A stretch of 64,000 nt of DNA from CAZVLQ01 sp964628185 (GTDB taxonomy: Bacteria > Pseudomonadota > Zetaproteobacteria > Mariprofundales > Mariprofundaceae): assembly GCA_964628185.1 (NCBI GenBank), contig CAZVLQ010000009.1:9931-73930 (forward strand), written 5' to 3'. Under the pieces are notes generated by a model. It searched no databases, had not been told where the DNA came from, and saw only the letters and a list, made by a program, of their open reading frames with translations. Each line of letters begins with the position of its first letter. Position 1 is the stretch's first letter. Both the position numbers and the translations under genes were made by a program. This document shows, piece by piece, positions 8,870 through 17,370 of this stretch.

Positions 8870-9721
8870 ATGCTGAACCTCTGGTTGCGCGGGTCTGCGT
8901 TGGCCACTTTGCTGGTCGTGGCGCTGATGCTGGGATTTCTGCTGGAGCAATCATGGCCATACTGGCGGCAATACGGAATTGGTATGCTGTTTAGCGGCGA
9001 CTGGTATCCCTATGAACGTCTGTTCGGTCTGGCTCCCGCCATCATCGGAAGCTTCTGGGCTGTACTGATTGCGCTCGCCATCGCCGTTCCCGGCGGCATC
9101 GCCGCCGCCGTCCTGAGTTCGGAGATTCTCACCGGCGCCTGGCGCGGGATTTTGCGCACCGTCATGGAAGTGCTGGCGGGTATCCCCTCGGTTGTGTACG
9201 GCCTTCTGGGACTGTGGGCGCTGCTGCCATTCCTGCAATCCAGCCTGGACCTGCTGACCGGGCACAACCTGCTGGCGGCGGGACTGCTGCTTTCCGTCAT
9301 GATTCTTCCGACCATTATGGTCATGACCCAGGACGCCCTGCATGAAGTACCGGAAACGCAACGGGATGCCGCCCTGAACCTTGGCCTGGACTGGGACAAG
9401 CGCCTGTGGCGCATCCTGCTGCCGCAGGCGTGGCCGGGCATACGTTCGGGCGTCCTGCTGGCGCTGGGCCGGGCGCTGGGTGAAACCATGGCGGTAATGC
9501 TGGTGGTTGGTTCGATGGACCGTATTCCCGATCCGTGGTACAACCTGCTGACGCCGGCGCAAACGCTGACCTCCCGTATCGGACGGGAAATCGGCGAGGC
9601 GGCATTCGGCTCTATGCATTTTTCAGCCCTGATGGCCTGTGGGCTGAGCCTGGCAGCGGCGACGGTAACGGTGAGTCTGCTTGCCCACATGAAAAAATGG
9701 AAAAATGGGGTCAGGTTTTGA
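8870..9721 (+). CDS. pstC: Phosphate ABC transporter permease PstC
   Basis: A 283-residue inner-membrane permease with six hydrophobic segments. The ABC-permease EAA loop is DAALNLGLDWDKRLWRILLP near residue 164. The family signature GIPSVVYGLLGLW near 103 marks it as PstC/PstA type. The last six codons (KNGVRF) and the TGA stop come from the repeat that starts at 9701, so the native C-terminus has been replaced or extended. It pairs with PstA and PstS. Confidence 0.9.
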   Translation: MLNLWLRGSALATLLVVALMLGFLLEQSWPYWRQYGIGMLFSGDWYPYERLFGLAPAIIGSFWAVLIALAIAVPGGIAAAVLSSEILTGAWRGILRTVMEVLAGIPSVVYGLLGLWALLPFLQSSLDLLTGHNLLAAGLLLSVMILPTIMVMTQDALHEVPETQRDAALNLGLDWDKRLWRILLPQAWPGIRSGVLLALGRALGETMAVMLVVGSMDRIPDPWYNLLTPAQTLTSRIGREIGEAAFGSMHFSALMACGLSLAAATVTVSLLAHMKKWKNGVRF

Positions 9722-9812
9722 AAAATGGGGTCAGGTCTTGCATGGCGCACCGCCCGATTCTTTTTTCTGATTTGTGCGCCATGCAAGACCTGACCCCATG
9801 ACCCCATTTTTC
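9701..9812. repeat. Palindromic repeat element between pstC and pstA (REP/RAYT-like)
   Basis: A perfect 25-bp inverted repeat has its left arm at 9726-9750 and right arm at 9774-9798, around a 23-bp loop. Outside it, a direct copy of AAAAATGGGGTCAGG occurs at 9701-9715 and 9721-9735, and ACCCCATTTTT mirrors it on the right near 9801-9811. The TGGGGTCAGG core is typical of REP-like sequences spread by RAYT (Y1) transposases, but no transposase is present here. The element supplies the pstC stop codon and reaches to about 30 bp before the preferred pstA start. Confidence 0.75.
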
Positions 9813-9839
9813 GTAACAAACGCGGGCATACGCAACCGC

Positions 9840-10658
9840 ATGGCGAAATCCGCCACCCTTCTACTGGCCCTGCCCGCACTGCTACTGCCCGTCGCCTGCC
9901 TGCTTTTCATTTTCTTTAAAGGTGTGCCGGCCTTAAGCTGGGCCATGCTGGCCGGGCCTGCCGGCGGTGGGGATTTCGGCGCTGTTTCCGTGCTGTGGCC
10001 ACAGATTTCCGGCTCCCTGTTGCTGATGCTCGGCGCCTGTCTGTTTGCCGCGCCGGTGGCGCTGGGCGTGGCGATGTTCCATACCCTGCGCGCCACAAAA
10101 CGTCAGCGAAACATCCTGCTGGGACTGTTGCATCTGTTGCAGGGCGTGCCTCCCATCGTTTATGGCCTTTGCGGCCTGATCGTGCTGGTGCACCTGCTGC
10201 ACTGGGGTATCTGCCTGCTCACCGGCATGGCGATTCTTGCCGTGATCGTGTTACCCATACTGACGCTAAACACCGTGCATGCCCTGGATCGCATTCCATC
10301 CGAAAGAACTGAAGCCGCCCGCTCCCTGGGTATGACGGATGGCCGGCTTTTCCACCGGGTATGGCTGCCCGCCGTCTGGCCTTCCCTGTTGACCGGTCTG
10401 CTGCTGAGCATGGCGCGGGCGCTGTCTGAAACCGCGCCGATCCTGTTCACGGCCACGGTATTTTCCGGCGTCAGCTGGCCTGATTCGCTGTTTTCTCCGG
10501 TCACCAGCCTGCAAACGCATATTTTTTACCTGGCACAGGAAGGCGCCAATGCGCATGCGGTGGACATCGCCTGGGCCTCTGCTGTCATTCTGGTGGGTCT
10601 GGTGACAGCATTCAGCCTGGGCGCATCGGCGCTGCGCGGAGTGAAGGTGGCGACATGA
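9840..10658 (+). CDS. pstA: Phosphate ABC transporter permease PstA
   Basis: A 272-residue permease with six membrane segments and the EAA loop EAARSLGMTDGRLFHRVWLP about two thirds along. The PPIVYGLCGLIVL stretch parallels the PstC signature. The frame is open upstream to a GTG at 9774 and an ATG at 9798, but both lie in or at the edge of the palindromic repeat. The ATG at 9840 puts the first membrane helix right after the start, as in the family, so it is preferred; no strong ribosome site marks any of the three. The stop overlaps the pstB start as ATGA. Confidence 0.85.
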   Translation: MAKSATLLLALPALLLPVACLLFIFFKGVPALSWAMLAGPAGGGDFGAVSVLWPQISGSLLLMLGACLFAAPVALGVAMFHTLRATKRQRNILLGLLHLLQGVPPIVYGLCGLIVLVHLLHWGICLLTGMAILAVIVLPILTLNTVHALDRIPSERTEAARSLGMTDGRLFHRVWLPAVWPSLLTGLLLSMARALSETAPILFTATVFSGVSWPDSLFSPVTSLQTHIFYLAQEGANAHAVDIAWASAVILVGLVTAFSLGASALRGVKVAT

Positions 10659-11479
10659 AATCAGGGGCAAAACGAACTATCAGGTCGACAGACGGACCCG
10701 TCCATGAGGTCATGGACCGTGCGGGGCACGCAAGCCTGCGTGTTTCCGGGCTGAGCCACGCCCTGGGTGGAAGGCTTGTGTTGCGCGATATCTCCTTCAG
10801 TCTTGCCGCGCCCGGGATGAATATTCTGATCGGTCCCTCCGGTGCGGGCAAAAGTACCTTGCTTCGCTGTCTGAATCAGTTGCATAACAGCTGGCTGGGC
10901 GAGATACATATCATGGGGCGCGATGCACGCCGGTGGCCGGGCGGGGCGGATGAACTGCGCCGCCAGGTGGGACTCATCGGCCAGAAACCCGCCGTTTTTC
11001 CATGCTCAATTCAAAAGAACGTGATATTCGGCCTGCCGCGCGGGACGCGCAGGCGCCCGCCGGCCGGTCTTGTTGAACGGGCACTCAAACATGCCGCCTT
11101 GTGGGATGAAGTGCGGGACCGTCTGCTTGAATCCGCCGAAACCCTGTCCATCGGTCAGCAACAGCGACTTTGTCTCGCCCGGGCGCTGGCCCTTTCTCCG
11201 TCCATGCTGCTGCTGGATGAGCCGACCTCGTCGCTTGATCCACGCTCGAAACAACTGATTGAGACATCTCTTCTGAGGCTGGCGGAATCCATGTCCCTGC
11301 TGTGTGTAACGCACGATATTGAGCAGGCAAAACGCCTCGGCGGCCAGGTGATTTTCATGTGTGATGGCCGCATCATTGAAACGGGTGCTGCGGAAAATTT
11401 CTTTACCGGCCCGGCAAGAGTGGAAAGCCGGGAGTTTCTGCACTGGTCGGTATGTGACTGCGGCCCGCAAACCTCATAA
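10655..11479 (+). CDS. pstB: Phosphate ABC transporter ATPase PstB-like
   Basis: A 274-residue ABC ATPase. Walker A is GPSGAGKST at 60-68, the Q-loop is near 110, the signature is LSIGQQQRL at 164-172 (LSGGQ is usual), Walker B is MLLLDEP at 184-190, and the H-loop is CVTHD. The first 27 residues are an extension not needed for the fold. The family normally has GPSGCGKST, so this is a slightly divergent PstB. The gene overlaps pstA by 4 bp, which makes phosphate the likely substrate. No phoU follows. Confidence 0.85.
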   Translation: MKSGAKRTIRSTDGPVHEVMDRAGHASLRVSGLSHALGGRLVLRDISFSLAAPGMNILIGPSGAGKSTLLRCLNQLHNSWLGEIHIMGRDARRWPGGADELRRQVGLIGQKPAVFPCSIQKNVIFGLPRGTRRRPPAGLVERALKHAALWDEVRDRLLESAETLSIGQQQRLCLARALALSPSMLLLDEPTSSLDPRSKQLIETSLLRLAESMSLLCVTHDIEQAKRLGGQVIFMCDGRIIETGAAENFFTGPARVESREFLHWSVCDCGPQTS

Positions 11480-11495
11480 ACGTTGAACAATCGTT

Positions 11496-11747
11496 TCATT
11501 TGAGCGCTTCGCGCAATTCGTCGAGAAAGCTTTTACCCGCTTTTTTGATCGAGACCGGTTTTCTTTTCCTGCCGGTGATTTCCGCTCTCCCGGCTGACGC
11601 ATCTTCCCCGAGAGGCTGAATGATCAGCATTTCTCCATCGGTTGTGATCTCCAGTTCCGTATCCCGGTCAATGCCAAGCAGGTCCAGAATGGGCCGGTCA
11701 ATAATCAGGCCAAGACTGTTTCCTATGGGGGTAAGTCTTTTAATCAT
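11496..11747 (-). CDS. AbrB/MazE/SpoVT-type DNA-binding protein
   Basis: An 83-residue protein. Residues 1-47 form a swapped-hairpin AbrB domain of the MazE type (IKRLTPIGNSLGLIIDRPIL). The lysine-rich tail (about 55-83) may be disordered or bind a partner. The start at 11747 is set by an AGGAGGA ribosome site 7 bp upstream; the frame extends further but only through unlikely sequence. Antitoxins of this fold usually sit beside a PIN or MazF toxin, but none is present here: the neighbours are convergent pstB and a hydrolase. It may be an orphan regulator. Confidence 0.75.
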   Translation of the reverse strand: MIKRLTPIGNSLGLIIDRPILDLLGIDRDTELEITTDGEMLIIQPLGEDASAGRAEITGRKRKPVSIKKAGKSFLDELREALK

Positions 11748-11800
11748 GTCTTCCTCCTGATTCAATCTATTAACAACGTTATAACCAAAATATAACCTTG

Positions 11801-12433
11801 TCAAATTTTTTCGACTGAGGAAAAAGTATCAGCCAGCAACGCCCGAATCATCTGCTCTCTGTGGGTAGCAAAGAAGTGCCCGGCGCCCCTGACGGCATGT
11901 AAATGCGCATTGGGCAAAATCTTCACGGCGGCAGCCACGGCAACATATGGAACAATCTCATCCGCCGTGCCCGATATGACTGTAAGGGGCCGCCTTTCAC
12001 CATTCATGAATGAGAAATCCCAATGGTTTACGGCGGGCGCCACGGCAAACATCCGTTCAACGCACCGGTTCTTTCGCGCTGCCCGCAAACCGGCGTAGCA
12101 ACCGAAGGAAAAACCTGCCAGCCATAATGGCGCATGCGGATGCCGGTCATGCAGCCAGTCCAGTGCCGCGCCGGCATCGTCCGCCTCACCCGCACCTTCA
12201 TCCCAGACGCCGTCGCTTTGTTCCACGCCCCGAAAGTTGAAACGCAATACCGCGCAGCTCAGGTCTTCGAATGCACGCGCCATCCAGTAAACGACCTTGT
12301 TGCGCATGTTGCCGCCATATTGCGGGTGGGGATGGCAGATAACAACGGCGGCTCGTTCACTTTCAACCGGATGATACAATGCCTGAAGCCTGCCGGCCGG
12401 CCCTGGTACGAATATCCTCTGATACTGTATCAA
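11801..12433 (-). CDS. Alpha/beta hydrolase (small serine hydrolase family)
   Basis: A 210-residue alpha/beta hydrolase. The nucleophile elbow is GFSFG (Ser109), an HPHP oxyanion-type motif is at 34-37, Asp158 is in GTADEI, and His186 is in GAGHF, so the triad looks complete. This matches the short bacterial family often annotated as a CocE/NonD or dienelactone-hydrolase-like protein of unknown substrate. The only in-frame start at the right place is TTG at 12433, and the ribosome site is weak, so the exact start is uncertain. The gene lies about 50 bp upstream of the AbrB-like gene on the same strand. Confidence 0.75.
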   Translation of the reverse strand: MIQYQRIFVPGPAGRLQALYHPVESERAAVVICHPHPQYGGNMRNKVVYWMARAFEDLSCAVLRFNFRGVEQSDGVWDEGAGEADDAGAALDWLHDRHPHAPLWLAGFSFGCYAGLRAARKNRCVERMFAVAPAVNHWDFSFMNGERRPLTVISGTADEIVPYVAVAAAVKILPNAHLHAVRGAGHFFATHREQMIRALLADTFSSVEKI

Positions 12434-12456
12434 ACCCTGAAGCTCATGGCGTAACC

Positions 12457-12600
12457 CTAACCCGCATATTGCACGAAGGATTCGGAATTCAGGCTTGTGA
12501 TGGCAAAGCAGACCGGTCGTTTGGACGCGGGAGCATAGCTGTAGCTATGGTTCAAGGCCAAACGGCCGGGATGCAAAACCGGAGTGGGCAATCCAGGGCT
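12457..12600. repeat. Degenerate MITE copy (one terminus retained)
   Basis: Bases 12457-12477 match the terminal repeat of the complete element at 22421-22671 with two or three changes. Inside, GTGATGG and the stem GCATAGC-TGTA-GCTATGG at about 12533-12549 line up in order with the inner part of that element read on the opposite strand. The far terminus is missing before dapB. This is an old or partly deleted copy. It occupies most of the 257-bp gap between the hydrolase and dapB; the rest (about 12601-12690) shows short CTTCCGTC-type repetition and no gene. Confidence 0.55.
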
Positions 12601-12690
12601 CAGGGGTCAGATTGCCTGGTTCATTTGTGTCTTCCGTCATCCGTCCCCTGTCTTCCGTCTTCTGAAATATGGCAGCCGCATGCGTGGCTA

Positions 12691-13494
12691 TCAGCCGCGC
12701 AAGCCGAGCACGTCATCCATTGCGTACCAGCCGGCCTGCTGTTGCATCAGCCAGTGCGCGGCGCGCAGGGCGCCTCTGGCAAAGACCATACGATCCGTCG
12801 CGACATGACCAATCTCAATGCGTTCTTCATCGGAAACGAACATGGCTTTGTGCTCTCCCACGATCTGGCCCGCACGCACCACGGAAAACCCGATACTGCC
12901 TGACTCGCGCTCGCCGGTAATGCCTTCACGGGAGAAAATGGACGCCTTTTCAAAATCAACTCCCCGTCCGCAGGCTATTGACCGCCCCATGGCCAGGGCC
13001 GTGCCGGAAGGCGCGTCGACCTTGTATCTGTGATGGGCTTCAAGGACTTCGGCGTCATATTCCGGACCCAGCACGTGCGCGGCCTGCCTGATCAGTTGCA
13101 AGGCCAGATTAACGCCCACGGAAAAATTGGCGGCCATGACCACCGGACACGCATGCAACGTATGTTTCAGCGCCTGCAACTGTTCAGCCGAATGTCCGGT
13201 TGTACCGATCACCATGCGCATTTTTTGATCAGCCGCAAACCGGGCATGGGCAAGACATGCCTCCGGCGTGGTAAAGTCAATCAGAACATCCGCCCCGGGA
13301 CATGTTGAAATATCATCCGTCAGGATCACGCCCAGTGCGCCGATGCCGGCGGCCTTGCCTGCGTCACCGCCCACGAAGCCTGAACCCGACCGCTCGCTTG
13401 CACCGGCAAGTTCCGCCTCCGGAAATTCCGCAACCGCCCGAACCAGCATGCGACCCATGCGACCGGATGCACCCGTGACAATAACCTTCATCAT
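12691..13494 (-). CDS. dapB: 4-hydroxy-tetrahydrodipicolinate reductase
   Basis: A 267-residue DapB of normal length. It reduces the DapA product with NAD(P)H in lysine and diaminopimelate synthesis. The N-terminal dinucleotide site is VTGASGRMGRM (about 5-15), the GTTGHS loop is near 97, and the catalytic and substrate region EAHHRYKVDAPSGTA is at about 154-168. The C-terminus MDDVLGLRG is typical. Its ATG overlaps the dnaJ stop by 4 bp, so it is the last gene of the hrcA-grpE-dnaK-dnaJ-dapB run. Confidence 0.95.
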   Translation of the reverse strand: MMKVIVTGASGRMGRMLVRAVAEFPEAELAGASERSGSGFVGGDAGKAAGIGALGVILTDDISTCPGADVLIDFTTPEACLAHARFAADQKMRMVIGTTGHSAEQLQALKHTLHACPVVMAANFSVGVNLALQLIRQAAHVLGPEYDAEVLEAHHRYKVDAPSGTALAMGRSIACGRGVDFEKASIFSREGITGERESGSIGFSVVRAGQIVGEHKAMFVSDEERIEIGHVATDRMVFARGALRAAHWLMQQQAGWYAMDDVLGLRG

Positions 13495-14639
13495 TTGATC
13501 TCCCCGGCCAGATCGTCCCAGAAATCCTTCACCTTGCCAAGAAAACTTGAGCGTTCGGGATAAACATCATCACCGGCGGCTTCGGCAAATTCCCGCAACA
13601 ATTCCTCCTGTTTTCTGGTCAGCCTGCGCGGCACGGCGACATGCACGCGCACATAGAGGTCCCCGGTCTGATTGGCCCGGATATCGGGTACGCCTTTTCC
13701 CCGCAGACGAAACACCTTGCCACCTTCGGTTCCCGCCGGAATCCTGATCTTCACCCGCCCGTTCAGCGTGGGCGCCTCAACTTCCGCGCCAAGCGCCGCC
13801 TGCGGAAAGGTGATCGGCATATCGCAATACAGATCAGCCCCGTCGCGTTCAAAAATCGGATGCTTTTTCAGGCGAACGACAATATACAGATCACCGGCCG
13901 GAGCCCCCTGCATGCCGGCCTCGCCCTCGCCACCGACCCGAACCTGGGCGCCGTCATACACACCGCCGGGTATGCGCACCTTTAACTTTTTTGTGACGTG
14001 AACCCGCCCTGAGCCGGCACATTTCACACAAGGCGATGCAATACGCTTGCCCTGACCCTGGCACTCCGGGCAGGTGCGGCGCACGGCGAAAAATCCCTGC
14101 TGCATCTGAACCTGTCCATGCCCGCCACAGGTGCGGCAGGGTGTCGGGTGGGTGCCGGGACGAGCGCCGCTGCCATGACAGACAGGGCATGTCGCATTCC
14201 TGGGAATTTCAAGTTCAACCTCACGACCCGCGGCCGCGTCTTCAAGGCTCATCTCCAGCTGATAGCGCAGATCGGCGCCCTGACCGCTCCGGGCCCTGCC
14301 ACCGCTAAAGCCGAAAATGTCCCCAAAAATGTCGCCGAATACATCACCGAAATCACGGAAGGCCTGCGACTCCTGGAAACCACCGCGAGCCCAGAAATCC
14401 TGCATCTGATCATCCACGCCGGCATGACCGTACTGGTCGTAACGGGTGCGCTTGTCAGCATCGGAGAGCACTTCGTAGGCCTCGGTCACCTCGCGGAATT
14501 TTTCCGCGGCATCGGCATCATCCCTGTTTCTGTCCGGATGATATTTCATGGCCAGTTTGCGATAGGCACGCTTGATCGTATTGACATCCGCGTTCCGGTC
14601 CAGGCCGAGGATTTCATAATAATCGCGTTTGGTCGGCAC
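13491..14639 (-). CDS. dnaJ: Chaperone DnaJ
   Basis: A 382-residue type I Hsp40 co-chaperone of DnaK. The J domain (1-70) has the HPD motif in KYHPDRN. A Gly/Phe region (about 75-120) follows, then a zinc region with four CxxCxGxG-type repeats starting CPVCHGSG, then the C-terminal substrate-binding domain. The start is GTG at 14639 with a GGGAG ribosome site. It lies 70 bp downstream of dnaK, and dapB follows with a 4-bp overlap. Confidence 0.96.
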   Translation of the reverse strand: MPTKRDYYEILGLDRNADVNTIKRAYRKLAMKYHPDRNRDDADAAEKFREVTEAYEVLSDADKRTRYDQYGHAGVDDQMQDFWARGGFQESQAFRDFGDVFGDIFGDIFGFSGGRARSGQGADLRYQLEMSLEDAAAGREVELEIPRNATCPVCHGSGARPGTHPTPCRTCGGHGQVQMQQGFFAVRRTCPECQGQGKRIASPCVKCAGSGRVHVTKKLKVRIPGGVYDGAQVRVGGEGEAGMQGAPAGDLYIVVRLKKHPIFERDGADLYCDMPITFPQAALGAEVEAPTLNGRVKIRIPAGTEGGKVFRLRGKGVPDIRANQTGDLYVRVHVAVPRRLTRKQEELLREFAEAAGDDVYPERSSFLGKVKDFWDDLAGEIK

Positions 14640-14709
14640 CTAGGCTCCCTGAATCAATGGTAAGGCATGGCCTGCACGGGGGTATAAAGGGCGGGCCAGG
14701 GCCCAATCC

Positions 14710-16632
14710 TCACTTTTTATTGTCATCCACGACTTCGGCGTCCACGACTTCGGCGTCCTGCGGGCCGGACTTATCCTTCTCCGTTTCAGCTTCGCCGGCG
14801 GCGGCGCCCCCGGATGCATCCTCCTGCATCTGTTTGTAGATCTCCTCGCCGAGTTTCTGGGAGGTCTGGGCGAGCTTTTCCCCGGCCTGCTTGATGGCAT
14901 CCACGTCATCGCCCTCAAGGGCCTTCTTCAATTCAGCCAGCGCATCCTCAATGGATTTACGGGTTGCCTCATCCACCTTGTCGCCATGCTCCTTGAGCGC
15001 CTTTTCGGTGGAATAGACCAGCGCATCGGCACGGTTGCGCTCCTCGATGGCCTCTTTCTGCCGCTTGTCTTCCTCGGCATGCGCCTCGGCGTCCTGCTTC
15101 ATGCGCTCGATTTCCTCATCTGACAGGCCGGAACCGGACTCGATGCGGATCGAAGCTTCCTTGCTCGTCCCCTTGTCCCTGGCGTGCACATGGATAATGC
15201 CGTTTGCGTCGATATCGAACGTCACCTCAATCTGCGGCACGCCTCTGGGAGCGGGCGCGATGCCTTCAAGATTGAATACGCCCAGAAGCTTGTTGTGGGT
15301 GAAAATGTCCCGCTCGCCCTGGGCCACCTTGATCGTTACCGCCGTCTGGTTATCAGCGGCCGTGGTATAGATCTGGCTCTTCTTGGTTGGAATGGTGGTG
15401 TTCTTTTCGATGATTCTGTTGAACAGACCGCCCTCAACCTCGATACCCAGTGACAGCGGCGTCACATCCAGCAACAGCACATCGGTGACATCACCGGCCA
15501 GTACCGCGCCCTGAATCGCCGCCCCGACCGCGACGACCTCATCGGGATTCACGCCCTTGTGAGGTTCGCGGCCAAAAAACCCGGCCACCTTCTTCTGCAC
15601 CAGTGGCATACGGGTCTGACCGCCGACAAGGACAACCTCATGAATGTCCGAAGCCTTGACGCCGGCATCTTTCAGCGCCTGCCTGCATGGCGAGATGGAA
15701 CGGTCCACCAGATCAGACACCATGCTCTCGAATTTGGCCCGTGTCAGCTTGATCAGCAGATGCTTGGGGCCTGATGCATCCGCCGTAATAAAGGGCAGGT
15801 TTACTTCGGTCTGGGCACCTGAAGAAAGCTCGATCTTGGCCTTTTCCGCCGCTTCCTTCAGGCGCTGCAGGGCCAGCTTGTCCGACGTCAGATCAATCCC
15901 GTGCTCTTTTTTAAATTCATCCGCCAGATACTGGATGATGCGCTGATCAAAATCCTCACCGCCCAGGAAGGTGTCGCCGTTGGTGGCCTTTACCTCGAAC
16001 ACGCCATCGCCGATTTCCAGGATGGAGATATCAAATGTACCGCCGCCCAGATCGTAAACGGCAATCAGGTGGTTCTCTTCGGTTTTGTCCAGGCCGTAGG
16101 CCAGCGCCGCCGCCGTGGGCTCATTGATGATACGCCGCACGTTCAGGCCAGCGATGGCACCGGCGTCCTTGGTCGCCTGACGCTGTGAATCATTGAAATA
16201 GGCGGGCACGGTAATTACCGCGTCAGTCACCTTCTCGCCCAGATAATCCTCGGCGCTCTGCTTCATTTTCTGCAATACAATGGCGGAAATTTCCTGCGGG
16301 CTCATTTTCTTGCCGTCGCATTCCACCCATGCGTCACCATTATCCGCCACCACGACGGGATAGGAAACCAGCTCCCTGTGGTGTCTGGCCTCTTTTGAAT
16401 CCACCTTGCGTCCGATCAGACGCTTGACGGCATAAAAGGTTTTGTCGGGATTAGTCACCATCTGCCGCTTGGCGGGCGCGCCCACCAGTCGCTCCTCACC
16501 GTTCGTAAAGGCCACCACCGAAGGCGTTGTGTTGTCGCCTTCGCTATTGGGAATCACCTTGGGGGAATCGCCTTCCATTACGGCCACGCACGAGTTTGTC
16601 GTGCCAAGATCAATACCGATTATTTTTGCCAT
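14710..16632 (-). CDS. dnaK: Chaperone DnaK (Hsp70)
   Basis: A 640-residue Hsp70. The ATPase domain begins IIGIDLGTTNSCVAV and contains IAVYDLGGGTFDIS. The linker and substrate-binding domain start near VLLLDVTPLSLGIE at about 390. The acidic tail ends DAEVVDAEVVDDNKK, a variant of the usual EEVKD-type end with a small internal duplication. A sigma-32-type promoter lies about 100 bp upstream, overlapping the end of grpE, so dnaK can be induced apart from hrcA-grpE. Confidence 0.98.
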   Translation of the reverse strand: MAKIIGIDLGTTNSCVAVMEGDSPKVIPNSEGDNTTPSVVAFTNGEERLVGAPAKRQMVTNPDKTFYAVKRLIGRKVDSKEARHHRELVSYPVVVADNGDAWVECDGKKMSPQEISAIVLQKMKQSAEDYLGEKVTDAVITVPAYFNDSQRQATKDAGAIAGLNVRRIINEPTAAALAYGLDKTEENHLIAVYDLGGGTFDISILEIGDGVFEVKATNGDTFLGGEDFDQRIIQYLADEFKKEHGIDLTSDKLALQRLKEAAEKAKIELSSGAQTEVNLPFITADASGPKHLLIKLTRAKFESMVSDLVDRSISPCRQALKDAGVKASDIHEVVLVGGQTRMPLVQKKVAGFFGREPHKGVNPDEVVAVGAAIQGAVLAGDVTDVLLLDVTPLSLGIEVEGGLFNRIIEKNTTIPTKKSQIYTTAADNQTAVTIKVAQGERDIFTHNKLLGVFNLEGIAPAPRGVPQIEVTFDIDANGIIHVHARDKGTSKEASIRIESGSGLSDEEIERMKQDAEAHAEEDKRQKEAIEERNRADALVYSTEKALKEHGDKVDEATRKSIEDALAELKKALEGDDVDAIKQAGEKLAQTSQKLGEEIYKQMQEDASGGAAAGEAETEKDKSGPQDAEVVDAEVVDDNKK

Positions 16633-16728
16633 TTTGTTATCTCCATTCCTGACTTTCGCACGGTCTGCCTGTGCGTGCCTGCATGCAGACAGGCAGGACA
16701 GCGTCGCTTGCTTGTGTTCTTTTCACGT

Positions 16729-16757
16729 TAGTGGGGCTGCCGGAAAGTAATTTCAAC
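16729..16757 (-). promoter_or_regulatory. Sigma-32 (heat-shock) promoter candidate for dnaK
   Basis: On the minus strand, GTTGAAA (16757-16751) is followed after 14 bp by CCCCACTA (16736-16729). This fits the RpoH consensus CTTGAAA / CCCCATnT with one mismatch in each box visible in the core. It lies 97 bp before the dnaK ATG and overlaps the last codons of grpE. Confidence 0.6.
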
Positions 16758-17370
16758 CCCCGGCGCCGGTTCCCTGTTCATTCGCGCCGGTATCATCTTT
16801 CTCTTTTGCAGGCCCGGCGGACACAATCACCCTGGCCGGTCTGAGCAGACGGCCGTGCAGGGTATAGCCGGCGGCATGCTGGGCAATCACCTTGCCGGCC
16901 GGCGCCTCGTCGGGCACCTGCGCCAGTGCTTCATGCAGATGAGGATTGAAGTCCTGACCCGGAGCATCCACGCGCTCAATATGGAACTTGCGCATCGTAT
17001 CATGCCACGCGTTCAGGGTCAGTTGCACACCCTCACGCAGCGCATCGGCATTATCATGTTCGCTCTTTAGCGCACGCTCCAGATTGTCCACCACATCCAG
17101 GATACCGGCGGCGAACCTCTCAATGGCGAATTTTCCGGCATCCTCGATTTCGCGTCTGGACCGCTTGCGCACATTCTCCGTTTCGGCAAGCTGTCGCAGC
17201 AGCTTGTCCCTGAGTTCCGAAATCTCGGCCTGTGCGGCTTCCAAAGCGTCCGGTTCATGTTTTTTGTCTTCCTTTGGCTCATCGGGCGCCGCTGCTTCGG
17301 CCTTAGCCATGGTTGCAGCCTTTACGGAGATATTTTTGTCTCCCCGATTTTTCGCCTTGTCTTTCTTCAA
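16753..17370 (-). CDS. grpE: Nucleotide exchange factor GrpE
   Basis: A 205-residue GrpE, the ADP release factor for DnaK. The charged N-terminus (1-45) is followed by a long coiled coil (about 45-105, LRDKLLRQLAETENVRKRSR) and the beta-wing domain (about 135-190, HEALAQVPDEAPAGKVIAQH). The start is TTG, overlapping the hrcA stop as TTGA; an ATG at residue 21 is the alternative. The tail after 190 (GANEQGTGAGG) is low complexity. Confidence 0.94.
   Translation of the reverse strand: MKKDKAKNRGDKNISVKAATMAKAEAAAPDEPKEDKKHEPDALEAAQAEISELRDKLLRQLAETENVRKRSRREIEDAGKFAIERFAAGILDVVDNLERALKSEHDNADALREGVQLTLNAWHDTMRKFHIERVDAPGQDFNPHLHEALAQVPDEAPAGKVIAQHAAGYTLHGRLLRPARVIVSAGPAKEKDDTGANEQGTGAGG

Noticed and set aside
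16675..16700. Palindromic TGCCTGCATGCAGACAGGCA in the grpE-dnaK gap as a terminator or operator
   Set aside because: The stem is short (6 bp), imperfect in the centre, with no T run; no known operator matches.
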